From NCBI GenBank assembly GCA_002352205.1, contig DEHZ01000010.1, positions 124,245 to 188,244 on the forward strand: 64,000 bases of DNA. Reading direction: 5' to 3'. How positions within the stretch are numbered: position 1 is the first letter of the stretch; each line of letters opens with the position of its first letter. The notes under the pieces were generated by a model that was not told where the DNA came from, searched no databases, and saw only the letters and a list, made by a program, of their open reading frames with translations. Origin of the DNA: Flavobacterium sp. UBA2787 (lineage in GTDB: Bacteria > Bacteroidota > Bacteroidia > Flavobacteriales > Flavobacteriaceae). The position numbers and the translations under genes are program-made. Positions 51,176 through 60,036 of the stretch are shown piece after piece.

Positions 51176-52939
51176 TTAATCCTCAACCACCTCAAAAACT
51201 TTTCGTTCTCCAATTTGTTGACGCCACATCGCAAAATATAATCCTTTTTTAGCCACTAATTCTTCGTGGTTACCTTCTTCAACAATTTTTCCTCGTTCTA
51301 AAACATAGATAGTATCAGCGTGCATTATTGTTGATAATCGATGTGCAATCAAAATGGTCATTTGTTGTTTATTGGCCGAAATTTCTTTAACGGTTTCCGT
51401 GATTTGTTCTTCGGTCAACGAATCTAAAGCAGAAGTGGCTTCATCAAAAATTAATAAACGTGGTTTTCTGAGTAAAGCTCTGGCAATTGACAAACGTTGT
51501 TTTTCGCCACCGGAAAGTTTTTTACCGTTTTCGCCTAAAATAGTATCTAACCCTTTTTCTGAATTTTGTAGAATTGAAATCGCCGATGCTTTTTGGATGG
51601 CTTCTAACATTTCTTCTTCGGTAGCTTCGGGTTTTACGAACAATAAGTTTTCACGAATGGTTCCCGAAAAAAGTTGAGTGTCTTGCGTTACAAATCCCAA
51701 TTGTCGACGAATTCTGTTGTATCGCAATTCTTTTATCGAAATGGAATCATACAAAATATCACCTTCAATCGGTCGATATAATCCAACCAATAATTTCACT
51801 AAAGTCGATTTTCCTGAACCGGACGGACCCACGAATGCAATTGTATCACCTAATTTTGCTTTAAATGAAATATTTTGAATAGCATTGTAATTTGCGTTTT
51901 TATGTCGGAAAACAACATCTTTAAAATACAATTCTCCAATCGGACCAATATCTACAGGTTCTTCGGGACTGAATTCGGGTTGTTTTTGCATCAATTCATT
52001 AAACAATTGCAAGGCAGTTTCAGCTTCGCGATATGACAAAATAATGCTTCCTAAATCTTGCAACGGACCAATAATTCCCGTGGAAATAAATTGCATCGAA
52101 ATTAATTCTCCCGGCGTTAAAACATCTTTAAAAATCAACCATAACAAAATGAATAAAATAGATTGTTTCAAAAGTGTCAAAATGCTTCCTTGCAAAAAAG
52201 TAAGCACTCGCATTTTCTTGACTTTAGCCATTTCCAAATCATAAATTTCTTGCGTATGAACTTTCAATCGTCGAATTTCAGGATAAGTGAGTCCTAAACT
52301 TTTAACCAATTCGATGTTGCGTAAACTTTCTGTAATCGTACCACTCATTTGACGATTTTGTCGAATTAATGAACGTTGTAAAGTTTTGATGGAACGACTT
52401 AAAACACTCGTTAATCCGCCAAGCAACACAATTCCGATTAAGAAAACAGGAATTAAAGCCCAATGTTTTGTGATAGCGTACCAAAGTAGAAATCCAATTC
52501 CAACCGCAGAGGAAAATAAAATATTGATAAAAGAAGAAATGAATCGCTCTGTATCCGAACGAACTTTTTGTAAAATTGATAAAATCTCTCCGCTACTTTG
52601 ATCTTCAAATTCTTGAAAAGGTAAACGCAAAGTTTGTCGAAGTCCGTCGTTAAAAATCTGCATACCAAATTTTTGAACTACTAAACGAATAAAATAATCT
52701 TTGAAGGATAAAATCAGTTTCGAAGCCAATGCAATTCCGATGGCAAGAAAAAGTAATTTTGTAGCACCGTTAACTCTTTCTTCATTGGTTTTATCTCCGG
52801 GATTCAGAGCATAATCATCAATAATTTGACCAAAAATAATTGGGTCGTACAAGGCTAAAATTTGTGCAACTGCGGCTAAAAATAGGGCAAGAAAAACCCA
52901 TTTGCTGTATGGTTTTAAATATTTCCAAAGTAAATTCAT
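51176..52939 (-). CDS. ABC exporter, fused permease and ATPase
   Basis: 587 aa. Six membrane helices in about residues 10-310. The ATPase domain has Walker A GPSGSGKST (~375), signature LSGGEKQRL (~480), Walker B LLIFDEATSALD (~505) and H-loop AHRLST (~540). It is a homodimeric multidrug/lipid type exporter, distinct from the protein encoded at 7043. The substrate is not deducible. It is followed by terminator-like hairpins at 51107-51171. Confidence 0.88.
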   Translation of the reverse strand: MNLLWKYLKPYSKWVFLALFLAAVAQILALYDPIIFGQIIDDYALNPGDKTNEERVNGATKLLFLAIGIALASKLILSFKDYFIRLVVQKFGMQIFNDGLRQTLRLPFQEFEDQSSGEILSILQKVRSDTERFISSFINILFSSAVGIGFLLWYAITKHWALIPVFLIGIVLLGGLTSVLSRSIKTLQRSLIRQNRQMSGTITESLRNIELVKSLGLTYPEIRRLKVHTQEIYDLEMAKVKKMRVLTFLQGSILTLLKQSILFILLWLIFKDVLTPGELISMQFISTGIIGPLQDLGSIILSYREAETALQLFNELMQKQPEFSPEEPVDIGPIGELYFKDVVFRHKNANYNAIQNISFKAKLGDTIAFVGPSGSGKSTLVKLLVGLYRPIEGDILYDSISIKELRYNRIRRQLGFVTQDTQLFSGTIRENLLFVKPEATEEEMLEAIQKASAISILQNSEKGLDTILGENGKKLSGGEKQRLSIARALLRKPRLLIFDEATSALDSLTEEQITETVKEISANKQQMTILIAHRLSTIMHADTIYVLERGKIVEEGNHEELVAKKGLYFAMWRQQIGERKVFEVVED

Positions 52940-52962
52940 TGTGATAATTTTGGCTTAATTAT

Positions 52963-52970
52963 CAAATATA
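52963..52970 (-). promoter_or_regulatory. TAnnTTTG -7 element of the ABC exporter
   Basis: TATATTTG on the minus strand, 23 bp upstream of the ATG at 52939. No clear -33 TTG. Confidence 0.45.
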
Positions 52971-52993
52971 ACTAAAAATAAGCTTGAAGTAAT

Positions 52994-53764
52994 TTAAGAA
53001 ATGAATGTTTTCCTAATTGCAATTAAAACAAATAGTAAAACAGAATAAATTACAAAAAACGGCACAATCCATTCTATCCAGCCCAATGGAAGCATAATGG
53101 CAATAATTAACAATTGAAAGCCTAATCCATAAGCAGAAAGTAACGTCATAAACCAATTTGGAAAGGTTTTGACTTTGTATGCATCCGAATCTAAAAAGTG
53201 AATTATTTTATCAAATCTTCCATAAACAACAGTGTAAATTTTGAAGAGAATATTCACAGTTTGCTGACTTTCACCCGACAATGCTTTTGGCGTTTTATAT
53301 TCAAAAATTTTACTGGTTGAATCGCCTCCAACTGATTTGTTTCGTAAGATTACATAGTAATAATTGTATAAAGTTCCTTGTAATTGAATGGCAAGAAATG
53401 CTACGATAGTAAACCATAAAGAGGTGGAAGAAACATAACAAATAGTCATTAAAAATCCGAAGTTTAAGAAAATATCAAAAATACTATCTAAATATCTTCC
53501 GGAGTAGGATGGCGTTTTTTTCAACCGAGCCAATTCACCATCGGCGGCATCAATAATGGACTTCAAAATGATAAAAAAAGCAGCCCAAACATAGTGATTG
53601 TAGAGGATGCAATACATCGCAAGTAATCCGCTGATTCCAAAAAGGAGCGTCACATGAATAGGTGTAAAGCGAGTATTTTTTAATTGTAAAGCAAAAATTC
53701 TTCCGAATCTTCTTCCATAATCTGATAAATCTAAAAATTTATCCTCGACTGCGAGTTTAGACAT
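52994..53764 (-). CDS. CDP-alcohol phosphatidyltransferase family protein
   Basis: 256 aa, with six hydrophobic segments. The full catalytic motif D-x2-DG-x2-AR-x8-G-x3-D-x3-D is present (DAADGELARLKKT, then GRYLDSIFD, around residues 93-118). Such enzymes join a CDP-activated alcohol to an acceptor alcohol during phospholipid or inositol-lipid synthesis in the inner membrane. Longer than PgsA or PssA, with a long middle part; the alcohol substrate is not evident. Confidence 0.87.
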   Translation of the reverse strand: MSKLAVEDKFLDLSDYGRRFGRIFALQLKNTRFTPIHVTLLFGISGLLAMYCILYNHYVWAAFFIILKSIIDAADGELARLKKTPSYSGRYLDSIFDIFLNFGFLMTICYVSSTSLWFTIVAFLAIQLQGTLYNYYYVILRNKSVGGDSTSKIFEYKTPKALSGESQQTVNILFKIYTVVYGRFDKIIHFLDSDAYKVKTFPNWFMTLLSAYGLGFQLLIIAIMLPLGWIEWIVPFFVIYSVLLFVLIAIRKTFIS

Positions 53765-53805
53765 TTAATGTATTCTAACGAAACTGCGACAATATAGTCT
53801 GAAAG

Positions 53806-54825
53806 TTATTTACTAAAACGATGTAAAGTAAACGTCATGGCACTCAGCAATAAAAAAGCCATCAATTGATGAGCCAATCCCAGCCAAAGCGGAACATGAA
53901 ATAAAAGGGTAAAAATACCCAAAATAAATTGAATAAATACAAACAAAACCAATGTTTTAACTGATTTTGATTGAATTGTTGAAAGAGAATATTTTTTACT
54001 TCTAACAAATAATAATATCATCAAACCAACCACAACATAAGCCAATGTTCGATGAACAAATTGCACGCCGCTTTTTCCTTCGGTTAAGTTTTGTAAAAGA
54101 GTGGGCTGTTCAATCCAAACCGTTTCATGAATCAATTTTCCTTCACTCATCAATGGCCAATAATTGTGAATTAAGCCGGCGTTTAAACCTGCTACAAATC
54201 CACCATAAATAATTTGAATGACCAAAACAATCATTGCAATTCGGGCTAGTTTTCGTAAAGGTAAAATCACTTCAATTTTGTTGGGATAGATTAAATCTAA
54301 AGCGACCCACAAAGTGTATGCAAAAGTGATGAAGGCAAAAGTTAGGTGTAATGCCAATCGATAATGACTCACATCAGGATTATCAATCAGTCCGCTTTTC
54401 ACCATAAACCAACCTAAAAATCCTTGAAACCCTCCCATAAAAAGCAAAATAATACATTTTTTGATGGTAGAAGCGTCTAACTTTTTCTTTATTAAAAAAT
54501 AAACAAACGGAATGATAAACACAATTCCGATGATTCTTCCGATAAAGCGGTGAAACCATTCCCAGAAATAGATAAATTTGTAATCATCCAATGTAAAATC
54601 ATTGTGGATATTGATTTTCTGGTATTCGGGAAATTTTTTATATTCTTCGAAAGCTTCATTCCAAGCTTGTTGGGAAGTAGGAGGGAAAGTATCCGTAACC
54701 AAATGCCAATCGGTCATAGAAAGTCCGGAATTGGTTAGGCGAGTGATTCCACCAACCATCACCATAATAAACAATAACACACAGCCGGAAAGAAGCCAAA
54801 TTATAACGGGTTTGTTTGTTTTCAT
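53806..54825 (-). CDS. ctaA: Heme A synthase, COX15/CtaA family
   Basis: 339 aa with eight membrane helices. The conserved histidines are visible: EWFHRFIGRIIG (~95), HLTFAFITF (~165), QFVHRTLAYVVVG (~255) and AHQLMAFLL (~322). The conserved early segment GGITRLTNSGLSMTDW is intact. It converts heme O to heme A for cytochrome c oxidase in the inner membrane. In size and motifs it is closer to the eukaryote-like COX15 group than to short Bacillus CtaA. Confidence 0.92.
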   Translation of the reverse strand: MKTNKPVIIWLLSGCVLLFIMVMVGGITRLTNSGLSMTDWHLVTDTFPPTSQQAWNEAFEEYKKFPEYQKINIHNDFTLDDYKFIYFWEWFHRFIGRIIGIVFIIPFVYFLIKKKLDASTIKKCIILLFMGGFQGFLGWFMVKSGLIDNPDVSHYRLALHLTFAFITFAYTLWVALDLIYPNKIEVILPLRKLARIAMIVLVIQIIYGGFVAGLNAGLIHNYWPLMSEGKLIHETVWIEQPTLLQNLTEGKSGVQFVHRTLAYVVVGLMILLFVRSKKYSLSTIQSKSVKTLVLFVFIQFILGIFTLLFHVPLWLGLAHQLMAFLLLSAMTFTLHRFSK

Positions 54826-54842
54826 ATTTACTGAACTTAATG

Positions 54843-54850
54843 CAAAAATA
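54843..54850 (-). promoter_or_regulatory. TAnnTTTG -7 element of heme A synthase
   Basis: TATTTTTG on the minus strand, 17 bp upstream of the ATG at 54825. Confidence 0.45.
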
Positions 54851-54897
54851 CATCACTTTTATTTATTGGTTTTAATAAACAAAAGTTAATCTTATCG

Positions 54898-56325
54898 TTA
54901 ATTTTTGTGCGTTTGCAATCCTATTTTTTCAGCTTTTTTCAACATATAAGCATAAGCAGCATCATATTCATTAGGGATTTCGCCTTCTAAAATTGCTTCT
55001 TTAATTGCTTCTTTTAAAATACCAATTTCACGAGATGGTTTTAAATTGAAAATTTCCATAATCTCTTCGCCGGAAATAGGCGGTTGAAAATTTCGTACGT
55101 GATCGCGTTCTTCCACTTCAACAATTTTCTGACGAACGACCTTAAAATTATTATGGTATTTTTTAAATTTATTTGGGTTTTTGGTCGTGATATCCGCTTC
55201 GCACAAAATCATTAAATCTTCAATGTCTTCGCCGGCATCAAACAACAAACGTCGAACAGCAGAATCGGTTACAATATCTTGCGAAAGTACAATCGGCCTC
55301 GAACTCAACATTACCAATTTGGAAACAAATTTCATTTTATGATTTTGAGGCATGTGTAATCTTTCAAAGATTTTTTTGACCATTTTTCCACCTAAAAATT
55401 CATGTCCGTGAAATGTCCAACCTTGTTTTTTGTTGAATTTTTTGGTGGGAGCTTTTCCAATGTCGTGAAGCAAAGCCGCCCAACGCAACCAAACATCATC
55501 GGTATTTGGACAAATATTATCTACGACTTCTAATGTGTGATAAAAGTTGTTTTTGTGGGTGTGACCTTCAATTTCTTCCACTTGATTTAAAGCGGTCAAT
55601 TCCGGTAAAATCAAATCCAACAAACCGGTTTCATACAATAAAATAAACCCGATGGAAGGTTTTTCTGTGGATAAAATTTTGTTCAATTCATCTACAATTC
55701 GCTCACCGGAAATGATATTGATTCGCTCACAGTTTTTAGAAATTGAGGCTAATGATTTTTCTTCAATCGTAAAATTCAATTGCGAGGCAAAACGAATCGC
55801 TCGCATCATTCGCAATGGATCATCCGAAAAGGTAATATCGGCATCCAAAGGTGTTCTGATGATTTTATTTTCCAAATCCTCCAAACCATTAAAAGGATCA
55901 ATTAAATCGCCATAATTTTTTTCATTCAACGAAAAAGCTAAGGCATTGATGGTAAAATCACGTCGGTTTTGATCGTCTTTCAACGTTCCGTTTTCTACAA
56001 CCGGATTTCTACTTTCAAAATGATAACTCTCTTTTCGAGCACCAACAAACTCAATGTCAATTTCTTGGAATCGCAGCATCGCAGTTCCATAAGTCTTAAA
56101 AACTTGCACTTTTGGTTTGTTAGGAAGAAGTTCTGAAACTTTAAGAGCCAATTCAATTCCGCTACCAACGGCTACAATATCGATGTCTTTTTTAAAATCT
56201 CGTTCTAACAAAAAATCACGTACAAAACCACCAATAACGTAGCTTTCTACACCAAGCTCTTGTGCTGCTTGCGAGATGATTTTGAAGATTGGTTTTTTTA
56301 ATGCTTTATTATAATTTACAACCAC
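54898..56325 (-). CDS. cca: CCA-adding/tRNA nucleotidyltransferase
   Basis: About 475 aa from the GTG at 56325. Nucleotidyltransferase head with [11 protein letters not shown] and the DxD of KDIDIVAVG, then [11 protein letters not shown], the tRNA-binding region [13 protein letters not shown] and [12 protein letters not shown], and a C-terminal HD domain ([20 protein letters not shown]). It adds or repairs the 3' CCA of tRNAs. The frame stays open to 56409, but the extra N-terminal codons are translated from the flanking repeat of the GxxExxY gene and look unlike protein, so I choose the GTG (VVVNYNKAL...). The start is uncertain. Confidence 0.88.
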   Translation of the reverse strand: MVVNYNKALKKPIFKIISQAAQELGVESYVIGGFVRDFLLERDFKKDIDIVAVGSGIELALKVSELLPNKPKVQVFKTYGTAMLRFQEIDIEFVGARKESYHFESRNPVVENGTLKDDQNRRDFTINALAFSLNEKNYGDLIDPFNGLEDLENKIIRTPLDADITFSDDPLRMMRAIRFASQLNFTIEEKSLASISKNCERINIISGERIVDELNKILSTEKPSIGFILLYETGLLDLILPELTALNQVEEIEGHTHKNNFYHTLEVVDNICPNTDDVWLRWAALLHDIGKAPTKKFNKKQGWTFHGHEFLGGKMVKKIFERLHMPQNHKMKFVSKLVMLSSRPIVLSQDIVTDSAVRRLLFDAGEDIEDLMILCEADITTKNPNKFKKYHNNFKVVRQKIVEVEERDHVRNFQPPISGEEIMEIFNLKPSREIGILKEAIKEAILEGEIPNEYDAAYAYMLKKAEKIGLQTHKN

Positions 56326-56339
56326 TTTTTTGTTTTTTT

Positions 56340-56356
56340 GCCACGAATTCACAAAT
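56340..56356. repeat. Left inverted repeat of the GxxExxY gene (array I, left)
   Basis: GCCACGAATTCACAAAT matches the reverse complement of the right repeat (56802-56819) at 15 of 17 positions. It is 14 bp upstream of the GTG proposed for the CCA-adding enzyme. Confidence 0.85.
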
Positions 56357-56418
56357 AATAACTTAGAATTAACTGTAGCAATTTTAATCGAATAAAAATT
56401 TTTTTTCACAAATTCTAT

Positions 56419-56793
56419 CTAAAGAATAATTCTTTTGTATTCTAATGAATCTTTGTTGAAATTTACCAAGATTGCTATTTTATTATTTGAAACTTTTAAA
56501 TAATTTATGCATTGAGCTATATGCTCGTCATTTAAAGATTTACATGATTTTATTTCTAAAATTATTTTATCCAATACGACAAAATCAGCGTAAAATTTGT
56601 GTTTTAAAATAGTATTCTTATAATTGACTGAATACTCTTTCTCTCTTTCAAATTGAATTAATGAATTTTTAAATTCATATTCGAGTGCATCTTTGTATAC
56701 GATTTCAGAAAATCCTTTACCTAAATTATTATGTACTTCAAATAAAATGCCTACTAATTTATAGCTTTCCGTTTTGTATAAAATATCTGTCAT
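56419..56793 (-). CDS. GxxExxY family protein
   Basis: 124 aa, the normal family length. The naming motif is GFSEIVY in GKGFSEIVYKDALEYEF (~residues 27-43). A PD-(D/E)xK-like core follows: FYADFVVLDKIILEIKS (D, E and K) near 67-83, then LNDEHIAQCINYLKVSNNKI. A nuclease-like fold is inferred from these residues; the biological role is unknown. The gene sits between inverted repeats and splits the tsaC-like and cca genes, so it looks like an inserted single-gene cassette. Confidence 0.9.
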   Translation of the reverse strand: MTDILYKTESYKLVGILFEVHNNLGKGFSEIVYKDALEYEFKNSLIQFEREKEYSVNYKNTILKHKFYADFVVLDKIILEIKSCKSLNDEHIAQCINYLKVSNNKIAILVNFNKDSLEYKRIIL

Positions 56794-56801
56794 TAAAATT
56801 T

Positions 56802-56819
56802 AATTCGTGAATTTGTGGC
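56802..56819. repeat. Right inverted repeat of the GxxExxY gene (array I, right)
   Basis: AATTCGTGAATTTGTGGC; it also equals, reverse-complemented, the terminator arm at 51028-51044 over 17 bases. It lies 8 bp downstream (minus strand) of the tsaC-like stop. Confidence 0.85.
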
Positions 56820-56827
56820 TTTTAACT

Positions 56828-57397
56828 TTATTTCCGAATAATCTGAACTTTACTATCCAACGTCAATTTGATAATCGTGGATGGCTTATCGCAAATTTTT
56901 TCGCGGTGCAAATTTACAACATAGTCTACACCTTTAATAATTTCGGGACTGATTTCTTTGAATGATTTTGGAGTGGGTTGACCGGAAATGTTTGCAGAAG
57001 TAGAAACCAAAGGTTTTTTCATGCGTTCCATCAATTTAAAACAAAATGGTTCTTTCACTAAACGAACGGCTAAAGATTGGTCTTCTGCAATGATATTTGG
57101 TGCCACATTTTTGGGTTTATCCAAAATTAATGTGGTGGGTTTCTCAGATAAATCAAGAATTTGCCAAGCTACTTCCGGAATGTCTTTGAAAACATTGTAC
57201 ATCATCTTTTCGCCATTCATCAACACAATCATGCTTTTAGATTCTTCTCTTTTTTTGAGTTCGTATATTTTTTTAACAGCTTCAGGATTTGTCGCATCAC
57301 AGCCAATTCCCCAAACGGTATCGGTCGGGTAGAGGATGATGCCTCCGTTTTGGATGACTTCGAAGGCGTTGAGGATTTCGTTATTTATATCATTCAT
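56828..57397 (-). CDS. L-threonylcarbamoyladenylate synthase (TsaC/Sua5/YrdC family)
   Basis: 189 aa, a stand-alone YrdC domain without the Sua5 extension. Family motifs: GGIILYPTDTVWGIGCDAT near the N-terminus, KKREESKSMIVLM (~50) and KKPLVSTSANISGQPTP (~135). It makes the TC-AMP used for t6A37 modification of tRNAs. The next gene downstream apart from the GxxExxY insertion is the CCA-adding enzyme, another tRNA maturation enzyme. Confidence 0.92.
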   Translation of the reverse strand: MNDINNEILNAFEVIQNGGIILYPTDTVWGIGCDATNPEAVKKIYELKKREESKSMIVLMNGEKMMYNVFKDIPEVAWQILDLSEKPTTLILDKPKNVAPNIIAEDQSLAVRLVKEPFCFKLMERMKKPLVSTSANISGQPTPKSFKEISPEIIKGVDYVVNLHREKICDKPSTIIKLTLDSKVQIIRK

Positions 57398-57423
57398 TTA
57401 ATGGCATTTTAAAATTATTTTTT

Positions 57424-58377
57424 TCATTTTTTGATGTTAGAGAGAATTACATTTTCTACCCAACCGGCAATTGTATATTTATTAAACACCTCATTAGGTA
57501 CTTCCACGTAATCATTTTTAAAAAAAGAACTTGGAATTTCAGGATTTTTTTCATCAATAATTAATATATTTTTTTCATCATAAAAATCATAATTAATGAT
57601 ATCGGAATTTGTGGTAATTAATTTTTTATTAGTTCCCAAACTTTCAAAAACCCTGAATGTTAATCCATTTTGTTTAGGTCTGTTTATATCTAACAATGCT
57701 CGAGATTTGTCAATTAATTGATAAACTTCATTTAAACTTAGTTTATTGGTGATGACTTCAATTCCATAGTCATTTGTTTCATTCTTTTTATCATGAATTA
57801 GTATTTTAGATTTAATACCATTTTGGAGAAGATTTTTAGCAATCCTTAAAATTATTGGATATCTTCTGTCTTTTGAGCTAATATTAAACACATCATAACT
57901 ATGATCATGAATTTCATTTTTGTTTGATTGTTTGTAAATCCAATTTGTAGCAAATTTTAAATTAAAATTTTTACAATCGTTTTTCTCAAAAGAATAAACT
58001 TCATCAAAACAATTTAGAACATTTTTTATTTTTGGGCATTTTGCATAACTATCATTAAAAAATCCTACTGAAACATTAGTATATTTCTTAATTTCCTCAA
58101 GGTATTTAGGGTCAATAAAGTCACCTTTGATAGTAAGAACAATATCTTGATTTGGGATTAATTCTGCAATAATTTTTTTTCCGTAAAATATTCTTTTTAA
58201 ATCTTTTTTAGCTATTATCTTTAAAAAAAAATTATATACTTTAAAAAAAACATTCGGATACTTATATTTAAATTTACTAAAGTCAATGTGCTTTACTTCG
58301 TGATTATTTTGTTTCAAATAGTCAACTAAGTAATCGTTAAAACCCCAATTATCATAACTAATTATTGTAATTTTCAT
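57424..58377 (-). CDS. Glycosyltransferase-like protein (GT-B/CgeB-like)
   Basis: 317 aa, cytoplasmic. A GT-B-like layout is suggested: an N-terminal Rossmann-like part (KITIISYDNWGFNDYLVDYL) and a C-terminal nucleotide-sugar region with SRALLDINRPKQNGLTFRVFESLG (about 230-255), which resembles the conserved segment of the CgeB and Glyco_trans_1 group. Lys/Asn/Ile-rich and AT-rich, like the surrounding glycan genes. Acceptor and donor unknown. Confidence 0.65.
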   Translation of the reverse strand: MKITIISYDNWGFNDYLVDYLKQNNHEVKHIDFSKFKYKYPNVFFKVYNFFLKIIAKKDLKRIFYGKKIIAELIPNQDIVLTIKGDFIDPKYLEEIKKYTNVSVGFFNDSYAKCPKIKNVLNCFDEVYSFEKNDCKNFNLKFATNWIYKQSNKNEIHDHSYDVFNISSKDRRYPIILRIAKNLLQNGIKSKILIHDKKNETNDYGIEVITNKLSLNEVYQLIDKSRALLDINRPKQNGLTFRVFESLGTNKKLITTNSDIINYDFYDEKNILIIDEKNPEIPSSFFKNDYVEVPNEVFNKYTIAGWVENVILSNIKK

Positions 58378-58470
58378 ATTTAAAAACCTATTTTTTTACA
58401 AATATAAATGAATTATAATTGACGTTTTTATTTTAAAAATAATTATGGAATATTTGATTAAATTTTTTAA

Positions 58471-58478
58471 TACTTTTG
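58471..58478 (+). promoter_or_regulatory. TAnnTTTG -7 element of the methyltransferase gene
   Basis: TACTTTTG, 20 bp upstream of the ATG at 58498, in the gap between divergent genes. A TTG lies upstream, but the spacing (about 15 bp) is short. Confidence 0.5.
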
Positions 58479-58497
58479 AGAAAAATAAATAAATACA

Positions 58498-59145
58498 ATG
58501 AATTACGATAATAAGCCAAGTCATTACTACAGTAAAGTTAGGCACGAGATGCTTAAATATATGCCTGTTGGTACAAAAAGAATATTAGAAGTTGGTTGTG
58601 GAAATGGATGTTTAGGAGAAGAAATAAAGAAAAATGCTGAAGTAGAAATCTGGGGAATTGAAATGATGGAAGATGAAGCGGAGTCTGCTAAAAAGGTGTT
58701 AGACAAGGTTTTTGTCGGAAAATGTGAGGATTTTTTAAACGAATTACCAGATAATTATTTTGATGTAATCTATTTTAATGATGTTTTAGAACACTTATTT
58801 GACCCTTATTCTTTACTTAGTAGCATTAAAAGTAAGCTTAGTTCTAATGGCGTTGTAATAAGTTCGATACCTAATATGCGGTATCATAATGAACTAAGAA
58901 AATTGTTAATCAAGAAAGATTGGAAATATGAACAACATGGTGTTATGGATTTTACACACATGCGGTTTTTTACACAAAAAAGTATTAGAAGAATGTATGA
59001 AGATGCAGGTTATTCAGTACTCATAAATGAAGGAATCAATAAATCAAAATCATTAAAACCTATTCTTTATAATATTTTATTCTTGTTTACTCAAAAGGAT
59101 ATTTTTTATCTGCAATTTGCTACAGTTGCTTCAAAAAAAGTTTAG
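58498..59145 (+). CDS. Class I SAM-dependent methyltransferase
   Basis: 215 aa. Motif I ILEVGCGNGCLGEEIKKNA (~30-48), the acidic residue after strand 2 in GIEMMEDEAE, and motif IV/post-motif FDVIYFNDVLEHLFDPYS (~88). The C-terminal part (GVMDFTHMRFFTQKSIRRMY) is typical of methyltransferases in polysaccharide loci. It likely methylates a sugar or a nucleotide-sugar of the surface glycan; substrate is inferred only from neighbours. Confidence 0.85.
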   Translation: MNYDNKPSHYYSKVRHEMLKYMPVGTKRILEVGCGNGCLGEEIKKNAEVEIWGIEMMEDEAESAKKVLDKVFVGKCEDFLNELPDNYFDVIYFNDVLEHLFDPYSLLSSIKSKLSSNGVVISSIPNMRYHNELRKLLIKKDWKYEQHGVMDFTHMRFFTQKSIRRMYEDAGYSVLINEGINKSKSLKPILYNILFLFTQKDIFYLQFATVASKKV

Positions 59146-59150
59146 AATAT

Positions 59151-59951
59151 TTATGATTGGATGTGTTTATCAATTCCATTTTCAGTAAAGAAAGAGGTTG
59201 AATTTAAGCTTTTATCTAGAACTTGGTGTGTGTAATCTAGGTTGTTTTTTGCTGCTTCTTTGTGGTATATATGATAAATAATAGCCGTAAATTTTAATCG
59301 CTTACCAACTAAACCAATTTTGTGAAATCGATGTGCTAACTCATAGTCTTCTCCTCCCCACCCAAAAAAATCTTCATTATACCCATTTATTTTTAAAAAA
59401 TCTTCTTTCCAAAAAGACATATTGCAACCTCTTAATTTTAGAGAAACTGAATTCAAAGGTTTTTGCATTTTCATTAAAAAAGGCAATCGCAAACTTCTAA
59501 ACCTTTTTTTTATACCTAATGAAAAAAAATTAAAATTAATCATTTTGGTAGAAAATAGTGTGGGAAGAAATGATTTAACTATGTTTACTCTTGACCCAAA
59601 AAGATATTGTTTTTTTTTAGCAAAAATTAAATGATCTTTCACAAAATTAGAATTCAATATAACGTCACCATCAACTTGGATTATATAAGAGTAAGATGAT
59701 TTTGCAATTGCTTTATTTCTTATTTCGGCTAGTTTGAACCCTGTATCTTCATGCCAAACATGAACAATTTGAACTTTAGAAATTTTGGTGTAGTGTTCTA
59801 TTAAATACTTGGTTTCTTCTCTCGAACCGTCGTCTGCAATGATAATTTCATTTGGAGATATAGATTGATTGATAGCACTTTTTAAACACAGATCCAAAGC
59901 TTCTGGCCAGTTATAGGTGGAAATGATAAGACTACAATCAGGATATTCCAT
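59151..59951 (-). CDS. Family 2 glycosyltransferase
   Basis: 266 aa. GT-A fold: LIISTYNWPEALDLCLKSAI, IIADDGSREETKYLI, the metal motif IIQVDGDVILNSN (~93) and the acceptor-side GWGGEDYELAHRF (~202), which places it with GT2 enzymes carrying a galactosyltransferase-like C-terminal part. No membrane helix. Probable LPS core or capsule glycosyltransferase. It is transcribed opposite to the genes on both sides. Confidence 0.85.
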   Translation of the reverse strand: MEYPDCSLIISTYNWPEALDLCLKSAINQSISPNEIIIADDGSREETKYLIEHYTKISKVQIVHVWHEDTGFKLAEIRNKAIAKSSYSYIIQVDGDVILNSNFVKDHLIFAKKKQYLFGSRVNIVKSFLPTLFSTKMINFNFFSLGIKKRFRSLRLPFLMKMQKPLNSVSLKLRGCNMSFWKEDFLKINGYNEDFFGWGGEDYELAHRFHKIGLVGKRLKFTAIIYHIYHKEAAKNNLDYTHQVLDKSLNSTSFFTENGIDKHIQS

Positions 59952-59984
59952 AAGAATTAAATTTGGGTAAATTTAAGCTTTAAA

Positions 59985-60015
59985 TTTGAAGTATAAAATA
60001 CTATATTTACATTTG
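59985..60015 (+). promoter_or_regulatory. Promoter of the LPS-kinase-like gene
   Basis: TTTG (59985-59988) and TACATTTG (60008-60015), 19 bp apart. ATG at 60037. Confidence 0.7.
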
Positions 60016-60036
60016 CCTCAACATTAGATATTTCAA

